A DNA stretch of 64,000 nucleotides from Nocardia sp. NRRL S-836 (GTDB lineage Bacteria; Actinomycetota; Actinomycetes; Mycobacteriales; Pseudonocardiaceae). The translations under genes were made by a program, and so were the position numbers. Below, one piece after another: positions 25,167 through 34,035 of this stretch (positions are counted from its first letter, which is position 1; every line of letters begins with the position of its first letter). The stretch lies in the NCBI RefSeq assembly GCF_001279525.1, contig NZ_LGDY01000091.1:496001-560000 (forward strand). The letters are read 5' to 3'. The notes beneath the pieces are model-generated. The model was not told the origin of the DNA, made no database searches, and was given only the letters and a program-made list of their open reading frames with translations.

Positions 25167-25193
25167 GACGAACGAGGTCGGTGGAACTCGACA
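25167..25193 (-). promoter_or_regulatory. ECF42-type promoter of the DGPF/sigma operon
   Basis: On the minus strand TGTCGA (25193-25188), 17 bp, then CGTC (25170-25167), located 26 bp upstream of the DGPF start. It matches the promoter in front of the VOC gene in both boxes, in spacer length and in the flanking TCGTCCTCGG. Confidence 0.8.
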
Positions 25194-25212
25194 TTCGAGC
25201 ACGCCGGGTTTC

Positions 25213-26391
25213 TCACGGCGCGGCGAGCGCCTCCGTCGGCGTGAGCCGCGCCGCCCTGACCGCCGGGTACACGCCCGCGACCACGCCCGTCACGACCGCC
25301 GCGCCGAGCCCGGCCAGCACCACCTCCACCGGCACGACCGCGGGCCAGCCGTGCGCGGCGGCGTACCCGGCGGTGCCCAGCAGCCCGAGCAGCACCCCGG
25401 CCACCCCGCCGAGCACGCACAGCACGACCGACTCGGTGAGGAACTGGGTCCGCACCTGCCCCCGGTTCGCGCCGAGCGCACGCCGCAGGCCGATCTCGCG
25501 TTTGCGTTCCAGCACCGAGATCACCATCGTGTTCGCCACCCCGATCCCGCCGACCAGCAGCGCCACGCCCGCCAGGCCGAGGACCAACGCGGAGAACGTG
25601 TTCTCGGTGAGGCGCTTGGCCACCAGCGCGTCGGACGGGCGGCTGACCCTGACCTGCGACGGCTGCCGCGGGTGGATCGTCGGCGGCAGCACCGCCCGCA
25701 CGTCGTCGAGCGCGGCCTCCTCGGCGCGCAGGTAGAGCACCGTGGGCCGCTGGTCGAAGCCGAGCTCGCGGGCCGCCTCCCAGCCGATCAGCGCCGACCG
25801 TTCGACCTCCGGCGCGAGCGGCAGGGGAGCGAGGATGCCGACGACGGTGAACCACCGGTCCCCGATGCGCACCTGGGTGTCCGGCGCGGTGACGCCGAGG
25901 CGGGTGGCGGCGACGTCGCCGAGCACGACGGCCGGGAACCGTTCGGTCGCGGCGGTGAGGAACGTGCCGTCGCGGACCCGGCCGTTGAGCGTGTCCAGCA
26001 GGGTCAACGACGTCGCGAGCACCGTCAGGCCGGACGTCTCCGACTCGGGGACGCGGTCGGAGCGGCGGACGGCGGCGTGCGTGTTCGCGACCGCGCTGAC
26101 CTTCGAGGCCGGGCCGATCCGCTGCACCATCGCGACCGAGTCCGGTGGCAGCGCGGCGGGTTCGCCGTTCGTGCCGGTGGTGGCCTCCGCCCGCAGCAGG
26201 TTGGTGCCCAGCGCGGCGAACTCCGCCATCAGCGCGGCCTGGCTGGACGCGGGGATGCCGGTCACCACGACCAGCGTGGCGATGCCGATGGAGATCCCGA
26301 GCGCGGACAGGACCGCCCGCAACGGCCTGGTGCGCAACGGGGACAGGCCGAGCAGCAGCAGGTCGGCGAGGCTCAGCCGGGTGGGCTTCAC
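25213..26391 (-). CDS. MacB/FtsX-type ABC permease
   Basis: The 392-aa product has the FtsX-family topology: one N-terminal helix ([19 protein letters not shown]), a large extracytoplasmic domain of about 200 residues, and three C-terminal helices including [32 protein letters not shown]. Such permeases transmit ATPase strokes mechanically to an exported substrate or adaptor. GTG at 26391 overlaps the ATPase stop. It is the last gene of a six-gene operon that begins with a response regulator. Confidence 0.92.
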   Translation of the reverse strand: MKPTRLSLADLLLLGLSPLRTRPLRAVLSALGISIGIATLVVVTGIPASSQAALMAEFAALGTNLLRAEATTGTNGEPAALPPDSVAMVQRIGPASKVSAVANTHAAVRRSDRVPESETSGLTVLATSLTLLDTLNGRVRDGTFLTAATERFPAVVLGDVAATRLGVTAPDTQVRIGDRWFTVVGILAPLPLAPEVERSALIGWEAARELGFDQRPTVLYLRAEEAALDDVRAVLPPTIHPRQPSQVRVSRPSDALVAKRLTENTFSALVLGLAGVALLVGGIGVANTMVISVLERKREIGLRRALGANRGQVRTQFLTESVVLCVLGGVAGVLLGLLGTAGYAAAHGWPAVVPVEVVLAGLGAAVVTGVVAGVYPAVRAARLTPTEALAAP

Positions 26392-27125
26392 GCGCGCACC
26401 CCCGTGCCGATGCGGCCGTCGCGGAGCTCGACCTGGCGGGGCAGCCTGGCCGCCACCTCGCGGTCGTGCGTGATCACCGCGAGCGTCGTGCCCTCCCGGT
26501 TCAGGCCCAGCAACAGCTCCAGCACCGCCTGCCCGTTCGCCGTGTCGAGCGCACCCGTCGGTTCGTCGGCCAGCAGCAACGCCGGCCGGTTCACCACGGC
26601 CCGCGCGATCGCGACGCGCTGGCGTTCACCCCCGGACAGCTCGTGCGGCCGGTGGCCCAGCCGGTGCCCGAGGCCGACGCGGTGCAACGCCTCGGTCGCC
26701 ATCGCCGCACGCTCCCTGCGGGCCACGCCCGCGTAGAGCAGGCCGGTGGCGACGTTGCCGAGCGCGGTGAGGCCGTCGGCGAGGTGGAACTGCTGGAACA
26801 CGAACCCGATCCGCCGCCCGCGCAACGCCGACAGCCGCCGATCGCTCAGCGTCGTGACGTCGTGGCCGTCCAGCGTCACCGTGCCGCTGGTCGGGCGGTC
26901 GAGCGTGCCGAGCAGGTTGAGCAGCGTCGACTTCCCGGAGCCGGACGGGCCCACGATCGCGACTGCCTCGCCCGCGCGCAGGGTCAGCGACACGCCATCG
27001 AGCGCCCGGACCCCGCCCGCGTACTCCTTGACGGCGTCGCGGACGTCGAGCACGGGCCGCGCACCCGGTGGTGTGGCCGGCCGGAACGTGGCCGTGGCCG
27101 GGTGGTCGGGGTGCGATGGGTTCAC
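26388..27125 (-). CDS. MacB/LolD-type ABC ATPase
   Basis: The 245-aa product has Walker [11 protein letters not shown]-loop FVFQQFHL, signature ELSGGERQR and Walker [13 protein letters not shown], all in LolD/MacB form. It pairs with the FtsX-type permease to drive export or signalling. The GTG start overlaps the adaptor stop by 4 bp (GTGA), and its stop overlaps the permease start, so the three are translationally coupled. Confidence 0.95.
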   Translation of the reverse strand: MNPSHPDHPATATFRPATPPGARPVLDVRDAVKEYAGGVRALDGVSLTLRAGEAVAIVGPSGSGKSTLLNLLGTLDRPTSGTVTLDGHDVTTLSDRRLSALRGRRIGFVFQQFHLADGLTALGNVATGLLYAGVARRERAAMATEALHRVGLGHRLGHRPHELSGGERQRVAIARAVVNRPALLLADEPTGALDTANGQAVLELLLGLNREGTTLAVITHDREVAARLPRQVELRDGRIGTGVRA

Positions 27126-28144
27126 GACGTGGTCACCACCTGCATGCCCTCGCTGACCCCGCCGCCGCTGATCTCGACCAGCCCGCCGGCGAACAGCCCC
27201 GTCTTCACCGCGACCAGCTGCCCCGCCCCGGTCTGCACCGCGTACCCGCCCTCCCGCACCGCCAGCAGCGCCGTCACCGGCACCGCCAGCACGCCCTTGC
27301 GCGCCGTGCTCGTGACCCGCACGCGCACCGGTCCCGACTCGAACGCGACGTCGCCGTCCAGCCCGATGTCGACGGCGACGGTCGAGGCGGCCTCGCCGTT
27401 GCTGTTCTTCTCCTGCTTGACCTCGGTGCTGACCGAGCGCACGGTTCCGCCGGTCTCCTTGCCGTCGGGCAGCAGCACGGTCACCTTCAGGTCCTTGGTG
27501 AACACCTCGGCCGCCTGGGCGTCCACCGCCGCGGCGACCGCCTTGCCCGGCGCGGTCACCGCCAGCAACGGCCCCTCCGCGGTGCCCGACAGCGTGGCCG
27601 TCACCGACTCCACGCGGACCTCGCCGGGCAGCACGACGACGTCACCGGGCTCCAGCACGCCGTTCTGCTCGACCTCACCGGCCTTCTGCCACCGCTTCAC
27701 GGCGTCGATCGTGGCGGGCGTCAGCTCGTCGGCCGCGCCACCGAGCCGGTACCCGAGCGCGGCCAGGTTGTCCTTGACCACCTTCACGTCCGGGCCCTTC
27801 AGCCCGGCTGTGTCGAGCTTGCGCCACAACGGCGTGGCGCCGAAGAACAGCCACACCGGCCGGTTGTCCACCTTGTACACGGGCCGGCCGCGGCCGAGCA
27901 CCGCGCCGGGCGCGGGCAGCCAGGTGAGCGTGCCCGGACGGCGGCCGGTGACCTGCCGGGAGACACCGAAACCGAGGGTGGCCTTGAACTCGCGGGTGTC
28001 GGTCAGGTCGGTCTTCACCACGGCGGTGGTCCGCGGTGCCGGTGGCCGGTCGGGCTGGGCCGGTGCCGGGCGCGTCCACGTGAACGCGAGGACCGCGCCC
28101 GTGCCGGCCACCGCGAGGACGCCTGCGGCGATCCACCGCCTCAC
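27122..28144 (-). CDS. Periplasmic-adaptor-like protein with peptidoglycan-binding fold
   Basis: The 340-aa product has an N-terminal membrane anchor ([19 protein letters not shown]). A PG_binding_1-like segment follows ([20 protein letters not shown] ... [10 protein letters not shown], about residues 115-165), and a beta-barrel/membrane-proximal region ([21 protein letters not shown]) typical of HlyD/MacA adaptors. This architecture is common in Gram-positive MacA-like partners of FtsX permeases. It overlaps the lipoprotein gene upstream and the ATPase gene downstream by 4 bp each. Confidence 0.85.
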   Translation of the reverse strand: MRRWIAAGVLAVAGTGAVLAFTWTRPAPAQPDRPPAPRTTAVVKTDLTDTREFKATLGFGVSRQVTGRRPGTLTWLPAPGAVLGRGRPVYKVDNRPVWLFFGATPLWRKLDTAGLKGPDVKVVKDNLAALGYRLGGAADELTPATIDAVKRWQKAGEVEQNGVLEPGDVVVLPGEVRVESVTATLSGTAEGPLLAVTAPGKAVAAAVDAQAAEVFTKDLKVTVLLPDGKETGGTVRSVSTEVKQEKNSNGEAASTVAVDIGLDGDVAFESGPVRVRVTSTARKGVLAVPVTALLAVREGGYAVQTGAGQLVAVKTGLFAGGLVEISGGGVSEGMQVVTTS

Positions 28145-28665
28145 CGGTGCCCTCCGCCGAAGACCTCCTGCTCGCACTCCTTCTCGATCCGGCCGCGCTC
28201 CGCCTCCGGCAGGGTCTGCTCGCCGTCGTAGGTCCAGCTGCCCGGCTCGGTCTCGATCACCTTCATGCCGCGGCTGTTGAGGCACTGCACGTTGCGGTGC
28301 CAGTTGTCCTTGAACGCCGGGTTGGCGGAGTCCATCTCCCACGGCGGCAGCGGCCACTTCTTCGCGCACGCCCGCCACGCCTCGTCGCTGTACTGCCTGC
28401 GCCCCTCGGGGCCGGGGCCGCTGCCGGTCGCGTTGGGGTCCTTCTCGGCCAGGCACGCCGTGTGCGCGTCGTAGAGCCGCCGCTTCTCCTCGTCGTTCAT
28501 GTCCATCCGCAACCGCGGCTGCTCGGCCTCGGCCGGGGCCGTCCCGGATGCCGGCGCGGGAGTGGAACCGGACGTCTGCAGCGATGCGACCTGCGCGGGT
28601 GGTGCCGCCTGGCCGCACGCGGTGAGCGCGAGCAGCACGGCGCCGATCAACAACCTGGGGTTCAT
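28141..28665 (-). CDS. Lipoprotein of the export operon
   Basis: The 174-aa product has a lipobox (LALTACGQ, cysteine near residue 17), an Ala/Pro-rich linker and a domain with four further cysteines (AHTACLAE, WRACAKKW, NVQCLNSR, KECEQEV). No family was recognised. Its place between the kinase and the adaptor suggests a sensor or substrate-handling role at the cell surface. Three 11-bp-spaced repeats lie 22 bp upstream of its ATG, although it also lies 52 bp downstream of the kinase stop. Confidence 0.75.
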   Translation of the reverse strand: MNPRLLIGAVLLALTACGQAAPPAQVASLQTSGSTPAPASGTAPAEAEQPRLRMDMNDEEKRRLYDAHTACLAEKDPNATGSGPGPEGRRQYSDEAWRACAKKWPLPPWEMDSANPAFKDNWHRNVQCLNSRGMKVIETEPGSWTYDGEQTLPEAERGRIEKECEQEVFGGGHR

Positions 28666-28687
28666 GGCGGTGATGCTGCCGAGCGGT

Positions 28688-28716
28688 TGTGCGGAAGATG
28701 TGCGCTCGGTGTGCCG
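28688..28716 (-). promoter_or_regulatory. Triple 11-bp direct repeat (TGTGC)
   Basis: TGTGCGG (28688), TGTGCGC (28699) and TGTGCCG (28710) start exactly 11 bp apart on the + strand. In the direction of the lipoprotein gene the last repeat ends 22 bp before the ATG. The identical core and period occur in front of the divergent secreted protease gene at 31123-31142. Probable binding site of the operon's OmpR-type regulator. Confidence 0.65.
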
Positions 28717-28717
28717 G

Positions 28718-30391
28718 TCAGGTCAGCGTGATCGTGAACGTCGTGCCGCGCCCCGGTTCGCTCGCCACCGTGATCGTGCCGCCGTGCGCGGTCACCAGCG
28801 CGTGCACGATCGCGAGCCCCAGCCCGCTGCCGCCGGTGTTCCGCGCCCGCGCCGGGTCGGCGCGCCAGAACCGGTCGAACACGTGCGGCAGGTCCTCGGC
28901 GGCGATGCCGGAACCGGTGTCGCTCACCGTGATCCGTCCGTCCACAGCGGACAGTCGCACCTCGCCGCCCGCGGGTGTGTGGCGCAGCGCGTTGGTGACG
29001 AGGTTGGTGAGGACCTGCCGCAACCGCACCGGGTCCGCCGTCACCACGCCGCCGCCCTCGGCGACCAGCCCGGGGTGTGCGGCGACCAGCTGGTCGAACA
29101 GCTCCCGCAGGTCGACCGGTGACGGGTGCAGCCGCAGCTCGCCCGCGTCGGCCAGCGCGAGGTCCTGCAGGTCGTCGACGAGGTGCTGCAGCACCAGCGC
29201 CTCGTCGAGCAACGCGGTCAGCGTCGTGCGGTCCAGCTCGACCACGCCGTCGCGGGCGCCCTCCAGCCAGCTGCGGATCGTGCCGAGCGGGTTGCGCAGC
29301 TCGTGGGAGATGTCGCTGGTCATGGCCTTGCGCTGGGCGTCGGTGCGGGCGCGCTGGGCGGCCATGTCGTTGAACGCCCGCGCCAGCTGCCCGATCTCGC
29401 TGCGCGACCGGATGTCGACGCGCGCGTCGCCGCCGTGCTGCATGCGCTCGGCGGCGGCGGTGAGCGTGCGCAACGGCCGGGTCATCCGCAACGCCACGAG
29501 CACGCTCACGCCGACCGTCAGCACCAGCACGACCGCCGCGACCAGCACGACCCGGCCCGCGTCGAACCGCACCACCCTCGCCTGCGTGGTCCGCCCCGCC
29601 GCGTCCGTCACGAACAGCAGCGCGGGCGGTGCCACGTAGGGCTGGAGCTGGGTGCGGCGGGCACTCGCCAGGCACTCGGTGTCGGACGCCACCGGCTGCC
29701 ACTGCGCGTTCATCCTGAGCTGCTCGGCGGGCCGACCGCGCTGGCGCTGGCAGTCGTCGAAGAGCAGGCCGAGCTCGGTGAACGCGGCGGACTCGCCCGG
29801 CGTGAGCGTGCTCAGCCGCTGTTCCACCTCGGTGCACGCCGGTGAGGTCGGCGCCGGTCCGGTGCGGTCCACGTTCACGATCGGGCGGCCCCAGGCCGTG
29901 ACCCGCAACTGGGCGGCCTGCTCAGGCGCGGACCGGCAGCGGCTGACGTAGAGCCGCGCGTCCTCGGCGAGCTGCTGCTTCTCGTCCTCGCTCAGCCGGA
30001 ACGGGCCGGTGATCCTGGGGTCGATCCGGTCGGCCGGTGCGTCCTGGGCCTGGGCGAGGTCGAGCTCCAGCGGGTTGATCACCGCGGACGGCGCCGCGGG
30101 CAGCTGGGCGGCGTCGAGGTTCGTGCCGGTGTCGGCGATGACCGCGCGGCCGGGCGTGGTGAGGATCAGCCTGCGGTTGCCGGGTGGCAGCGTGACGCCG
30201 GTCCAGTCGCGGTGCTCCACGGCGAACGCGACCAGCGCGCGGTAGGTGGCGGTGTCACCGGCCAGCGCGGCGCCGAGCTCCTGCCGGATCGACGTCGAGG
30301 TGCTCTGCGCGGCCAGCCACGCGGTCGCGGTGATGGAGCAGATCGCCACCAGGACCGACGCGGCCAGCAGCCGCGCCAGGACGCTATGCAC
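28718..30391 (-). CDS. Sensor histidine kinase
   Basis: The 557-aa product has two membrane helices (residues about 8-28 and 280-302) that flank a 250-residue extracytoplasmic sensor with four cysteines, then HAMP, HisKA (TSDISHELRNPLG) and HATPase domains (NLVTNALRH, SDTGSGIAAEDL, GGSGLGLAIV). It phosphorylates the regulator encoded just upstream. The GTG start overlaps that gene by 8 bp. The cysteine-bearing sensor may monitor envelope stress or an extracellular ligand; this is inference. Confidence 0.93.
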   Translation of the reverse strand: MHSVLARLLAASVLVAICSITATAWLAAQSTSTSIRQELGAALAGDTATYRALVAFAVEHRDWTGVTLPPGNRRLILTTPGRAVIADTGTNLDAAQLPAAPSAVINPLELDLAQAQDAPADRIDPRITGPFRLSEDEKQQLAEDARLYVSRCRSAPEQAAQLRVTAWGRPIVNVDRTGPAPTSPACTEVEQRLSTLTPGESAAFTELGLLFDDCQRQRGRPAEQLRMNAQWQPVASDTECLASARRTQLQPYVAPPALLFVTDAAGRTTQARVVRFDAGRVVLVAAVVLVLTVGVSVLVALRMTRPLRTLTAAAERMQHGGDARVDIRSRSEIGQLARAFNDMAAQRARTDAQRKAMTSDISHELRNPLGTIRSWLEGARDGVVELDRTTLTALLDEALVLQHLVDDLQDLALADAGELRLHPSPVDLRELFDQLVAAHPGLVAEGGGVVTADPVRLRQVLTNLVTNALRHTPAGGEVRLSAVDGRITVSDTGSGIAAEDLPHVFDRFWRADPARARNTGGSGLGLAIVHALVTAHGGTITVASEPGRGTTFTITLT

Positions 30392-31073
30392 CCGAACCGT
30401 CCACCAGCTTGTAGCCGACGCCGTGCACGGTCAGCAGGTACGCGGGCCTGCGGGGCTGTGCCTCGATCTTCTTGCGCAGGTTCATCACGTGCGCGTCGAT
30501 CGTGCGCTCGGTGATGTAGCCGTCCAGCCCGTGCACGGCGTTGAGCAGCTGCGAACGGCTGAACACGCGGCCGGGGCTCGCCGCCATCGTGTGCAGGACC
30601 CGGAACTCCGACGCCGTGCACTCCACCACCTCGCCCCGCACCCGCACCTCGTGCCGGTCCGGGTCGACCCGCAGGTCACCGAGCGTGATGTCGGTGGTCC
30701 CGCCGGTCCGCTGCACGCGCCGCAGCAACGTCCGCACGCGGGCCATCAGCTCACGCGGGCTGTACGGCTTGGTCACGTAGTCGTCGGCGCCGAGGTCGAG
30801 CCCGTGCAGCAGGTCGTCCTCTGTGGACCGCGCGGTGAGCATCAGCACCGGCAGGTCGGACTCGCCGCGCAGCAACCGCACCACGTCCAGACCGTCCACA
30901 CCGGGCATCATCACGTCGAGGATCAGCAGGTCCGGCGGGTTGCGGCGGACCTCGTCGAGCGCCGACCGGCCGTCGTGCACGATCCGCACCGCGTACCCCT
31001 CCTGGCGCAGGTAGCGGCCGAGCATGTCCGCCTGCATCACGTTGTCCTCGGCCACCAGCACGCACGAACCCAT
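30384..31073 (-). CDS. OmpR-family response regulator
   Basis: The 229-aa product has a receiver domain (phospho-acceptor Asp in LLILDVMMPG, Lys in YVTKPYSPREL) and a winged-helix DNA-binding domain (VVECTASEFRVLHTM, SRSQLLNAVHG, DAHVMNLRKKIE). It is the first gene of the six-gene operon and is divergent from the secreted protease gene. OmpR-type dimers bind 11-bp-spaced direct repeats, exactly what is found in the 90-bp intergenic region and again before the lipoprotein gene. Confidence 0.95.
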   Translation of the reverse strand: MGSCVLVAEDNVMQADMLGRYLRQEGYAVRIVHDGRSALDEVRRNPPDLLILDVMMPGVDGLDVVRLLRGESDLPVLMLTARSTEDDLLHGLDLGADDYVTKPYSPRELMARVRTLLRRVQRTGGTTDITLGDLRVDPDRHEVRVRGEVVECTASEFRVLHTMAASPGRVFSRSQLLNAVHGLDGYITERTIDAHVMNLRKKIEAQPRRPAYLLTVHGVGYKLVDGSGA

Positions 31074-31122
31074 GCCCCGCAAGATAGTCATCGCGGCCGT
31101 CGGCGCACGGGATGGCGACCTC

Positions 31123-31142
31123 ATCCGCACAGGATCCGCACA
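31123..31142. promoter_or_regulatory. Paired 11-bp direct repeat ATCCGCACA
   Basis: ATCCGCACA occurs at 31123-31131 and 31134-31142, an 11-bp period. Its complement TGTGCGGAT matches the TGTGCGG core of the repeats at 28688. In the direction of the secreted protease gene the second copy ends 21 bp before the ATG, almost the same distance as at the lipoprotein gene. Confidence 0.7.
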
Positions 31143-31163
31143 TCTGCCTGCCACGGTCACGGC

Positions 31164-32066
31164 ATGCGAACACTGAGCGTGGTCGTCCTGCTGCTGCTCG
31201 CCGTGCCCGGCACGGCAGCCGCGGCCGAGGACGTCGTCGTGCACGACCTCGACACCGGTGGCGTGGCGGCCCACTGGACACCGGAACGGATCGCCGCCAT
31301 GCCGGTCGGCCCGTCCGAGCCCGGCACCCCGCCGGTGGACGGCCCGGACGGCGCCCCCGCACCGGCCAGCCGCACCATCGGCCGGCTGTTCTTCGTCGAC
31401 CGCGACGGCGAGGACTCCAGCTGCACCGCCACCCTCGTGGCGAGCGCGAACCGGCGCACGGCGGTCACCGGCGGGCACTGCGTGCACACGGCGAACCTCA
31501 TCGGCCAGGACCCGCGGTGGCACACGAAGCTGCTGTTCGTGCCCGGCTTCCGCGACAACACCCGGCCGTTCGGCCAGTACGTCGTGCGCAGGGCCGTGGT
31601 CAGCAGGACGTGGACGACCGACGACCAGCGCTCGGAGCACGACCAGGCGTTCCTGGTGCTCGACCGGCCCTCCGCCGCGGCCGAGCAGATCGCGTTCGGC
31701 CGCCCCGCCGACCGCGCCGCCGTCGAGTACGGCTACCCGCGTGCGGCGACCCGGCCCGGCCACCAGGGCCGCCCGGAGTTCACCGGCCAGCGGCTCGCCC
31801 GGTGCTGGGGCACGCCCGTGCACAACCCCGGCCACCCCGAGCAGGGGCCGGAGAACATCTGGGGCGTGCCGTGCGACATGGGCGGCGGCGCCAGCGGCGG
31901 CCCGCGGATCAGCCACGGCGCGGTCGTGGGCGTGAACACCCAGAGCTTCCACCTCGACGCGGACGGCCGGTGGTGCTCATCCGGCGAGTGCGTCCGCCAC
32001 CTCGGCGGGCCGCAGTTCTCCCGGGAGGTCACGGCGCCGCTGCACCGGCGGGCGGCGACGAGCTGA
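31164..32066 (+). CDS. Secreted trypsin-like serine peptidase
   Basis: The 300-aa product has a signal peptide (cleavage after TAAAA near residue 21), a short propeptide-like segment and a chymotrypsin-type domain. The triad is H105 (TGGHC), D160 (SEHDQAF) and S244 (GGGASGGP), the glutamyl-endopeptidase/trypsin-like group seen widely in actinobacteria. Two disulfides are likely. It is divergent from the response regulator, whose probable binding repeats sit directly in front of it, so it may be an effector of that two-component system. Confidence 0.88.
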   Translation: MRTLSVVVLLLLAVPGTAAAAEDVVVHDLDTGGVAAHWTPERIAAMPVGPSEPGTPPVDGPDGAPAPASRTIGRLFFVDRDGEDSSCTATLVASANRRTAVTGGHCVHTANLIGQDPRWHTKLLFVPGFRDNTRPFGQYVVRRAVVSRTWTTDDQRSEHDQAFLVLDRPSAAAEQIAFGRPADRAAVEYGYPRAATRPGHQGRPEFTGQRLARCWGTPVHNPGHPEQGPENIWGVPCDMGGGASGGPRISHGAVVGVNTQSFHLDADGRWCSSGECVRHLGGPQFSREVTAPLHRRAATS

Positions 32067-32077
32067 GGCTCGTCGGC

Positions 32078-32557
32078 TCAGGGCCGGCCGGAGCCCCAGG
32101 CCGTGGCCGGGTCGGCGAGGCGGAAGAGGTCGCGCGCGGGGTGCACGTCGATCGGGACGCGCGCCCCGGCCTCGACGGCCGCCACACCGGTGACGAGGTG
32201 GCTCGTGGTGAACGGCGGCCGGCCCGGCACGGTGACCAGCAGCGAGATCCTGGTGCAACGCTCGTCCTCGCCGCACGGCACGTGCTCGGTGGACGTGACC
32301 TCGGCGAGGACGCGCACCCCGGCCGTGTCCAGGTCACGCCACACGCGCTGGTCCCGCACGGTGCCGACGATGGCCAGGACCAGGACGAGAACGGTGAACG
32401 GGGTCCAGACCAGGCCGACCACGACGACGCCCGGCCGGTCGTCGTCGGGGACGTACCCGCTCAGACCGGCCAGCAGGATCACGGGACCGGCGCACACGAC
32501 CAGGAGGCCCAGCAGGGTCCAGAGCGGCTGCTCGAAGAAACCCGTCGGGCGGTTCAT
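32078..32557 (-). CDS. Two-helix membrane protein
   Basis: The 159-aa product has two hydrophobic helices (about residues 12-32 and 44-66) and a C-terminal beta-rich domain with two cysteines (VPCGEDERC). The pattern recalls DUF3592-like proteins, not securely. The gene converges on the secreted protease gene with 11 bp between stops. ATG at 32557 is preferred because AAGG lies just upstream; GTG at 32572 is possible. Confidence 0.65.
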   Translation of the reverse strand: MNRPTGFFEQPLWTLLGLLVVCAGPVILLAGLSGYVPDDDRPGVVVVGLVWTPFTVLVLVLAIVGTVRDQRVWRDLDTAGVRVLAEVTSTEHVPCGEDERCTRISLLVTVPGRPPFTTSHLVTGVAAVEAGARVPIDVHPARDLFRLADPATAWGSGRP

Positions 32558-32644
32558 CGGACCTTCGGCCACCGACGCAACCTAACGCACGTGAACCGGT
32601 CGTCGTGGGCGAATTCGGCACCTCTGTGCGATGTTCGGCCCGGC

Positions 32645-33199
32645 TCAGCCGAGCAGGTCGCTCACCAGCCGACGTGCGTAGGCGGGGTCGAGCAGGCCGG
32701 GGCGGAACAGGATGCGGTACATCATCGGTGCCACCACGCGGTCGAGCACCGTCTCCGCGTCCGGGGCGTCCTCGCCGCGCGCGGCGGCCTGGGCGAGGAT
32801 CACGCCGATCTGGTCGGCCGCGTACGCCGAACACCGGCCGGCGTTGCTCCCGTCCGCGTCGCCGAGCAGCGCGTCCCGGATGTAGGCGCGTCCTGGCGGT
32901 GAGGACATCTCGTCGAGGAACTGCTCGGCCCACGCCTCCAGGTCGGCCGCGAGACTGCCGTGGTCCTCGGGCGGCGCTTCGGGCCGGAGCCGTTCCACGG
33001 CGACGTCGGAGAGCAGCTCGTGCAGGTCTCCCCAGCGGCGGTAGATGGTCGACGGCGTGACACCGGCGCGTGCGGCGATCTGGGGCACGGTGAGCGCGGC
33101 CCGTCCGGCTTCGGTTTCCAGATCGCGAACGGCCGCGTGCACCGCCTCCTGGACCCTGGCGCTGCGGCCACCAGGGCGCACCATCGGCTTCCGGCTCAT
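32645..33199 (-). CDS. TetR-family repressor of the amidase island
   Basis: The 184-aa product has a TetR helix-turn-helix (LTVPQIAARAGVTPSTIYRRWG) and a C-terminal TetR_C-like ligand domain. It is divergent from the creatininase-family gene. Two palindromes in the shared control region recur in the control region between the amidase and metallo-hydrolase genes, so it most likely controls all four enzyme genes and itself. ATG at 33199. Confidence 0.9.
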   Translation of the reverse strand: MSRKPMVRPGGRSARVQEAVHAAVRDLETEAGRAALTVPQIAARAGVTPSTIYRRWGDLHELLSDVAVERLRPEAPPEDHGSLAADLEAWAEQFLDEMSSPPGRAYIRDALLGDADGSNAGRCSAYAADQIGVILAQAAARGEDAPDAETVLDRVVAPMMYRILFRPGLLDPAYARRLVSDLLG

Positions 33200-33211
33200 T
33201 CCTCCACCTTA

Positions 33212-33272
33212 AAGCAAACTTGTTGCTTCAAGAGTCTTCGCGACCTACGCTGGCTAAAGCTAAATATTAGCC
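33212..33272. promoter_or_regulatory. Two putative TetR operators, region 1
   Basis: AAGCAA-N5-TTGCTT (33212-33228) lies just upstream of the repressor gene. GCTAA-ATA-TTAGC (33259-33271), inside a wider GGCTAA...TTAGCC, lies just upstream of the creatininase gene and overlaps its leader. Both palindrome types return at 35543-35601. Confidence 0.7.
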
Positions 33273-33285
33273 TTAAGGAGGTTGG

Positions 33286-34035
33286 ATGTCCTCGTACCGC
33301 TGGAACCACCTGACCGCACCCGAGCTGCGCGAGCTGGCGGACCGGGACGCGCTCGTCCTGCTGCCGGTGGGGTCCACCGAACAGCACGGTGCCCACCTGC
33401 CCACCGGCGTGGACGACTTCCTCGCGACCGAGGTCTGCCTCCGGGCCGCCGCGCTGGCCGGGGCGCGCGTCCCGGTGGTCGTGGCCCCCTCGGTGTGGTG
33501 CGGGCTGGCCGAGCACCACATGGCCTTCGGCGGCACGCTGACCCTCTCGCTGTCCACGTTGCACGCGCTGTTGCGGGACCTGTGCCGGTCCGTGCTGCGT
33601 GCGGGGTTCCGCCGCGTCCTGCTCGTCAACGGTCACGGCGGCAACGCGACCGCCCTGCACGCACTGGCCACCGAACTGACCGCCGAACTGGGCACCACGG
33701 TCGCGGTCACGAACTACTTCACCGCCGGTGCCGCCGTGATCGCGAAGACGCTCGAAACCCAGGACCAGCTGATGCACGCCTGCGAGGGCGAGACCTCGAT
33801 GATGCTGGCGGCGTTCCCCGGGTCGGTGCGCCGGGAGCGGGTGGCCGAGGCGGTCGGCCCGCGGATCGAGCTGCAATCGGAGGACCCGGCGCCGGTGTAC
33901 CGCCCGACGCCGTTCGAGCGCATCACGCCCACGGGCGTTGCCGGGGACGCGCGCACCGCCACGGCCGCGAAGGGGGAGGCCCTTCTCGACGGGTGCGCGC
34001 GTGCGCTCGCCGACGAGCTCCTCAGCTTCCGGTGA
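33286..34035 (+). CDS. Creatininase-family amidohydrolase
   Basis: The 249-aa product has the metal-ligand motifs of the creatininase/FAPy-deformylase family: GSTEQHGAHLPTGVDD, LVNGHGGN and CEGETSMM. Family members open cyclic amides (creatinine, F420 precursors, mycofactocin peptides). The surrounding amidase, AtzG-like and metallo-hydrolase genes suggest a catabolic pathway for a cyclic amide rather than cofactor synthesis. ATG at 33286 has AAGGAGG upstream. Its 3' end overlaps the convergent amidase gene by 14 bp. Confidence 0.9.
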   Translation: MSSYRWNHLTAPELRELADRDALVLLPVGSTEQHGAHLPTGVDDFLATEVCLRAAALAGARVPVVVAPSVWCGLAEHHMAFGGTLTLSLSTLHALLRDLCRSVLRAGFRRVLLVNGHGGNATALHALATELTAELGTTVAVTNYFTAGAAVIAKTLETQDQLMHACEGETSMMLAAFPGSVRRERVAEAVGPRIELQSEDPAPVYRPTPFERITPTGVAGDARTATAAKGEALLDGCARALADELLSFR

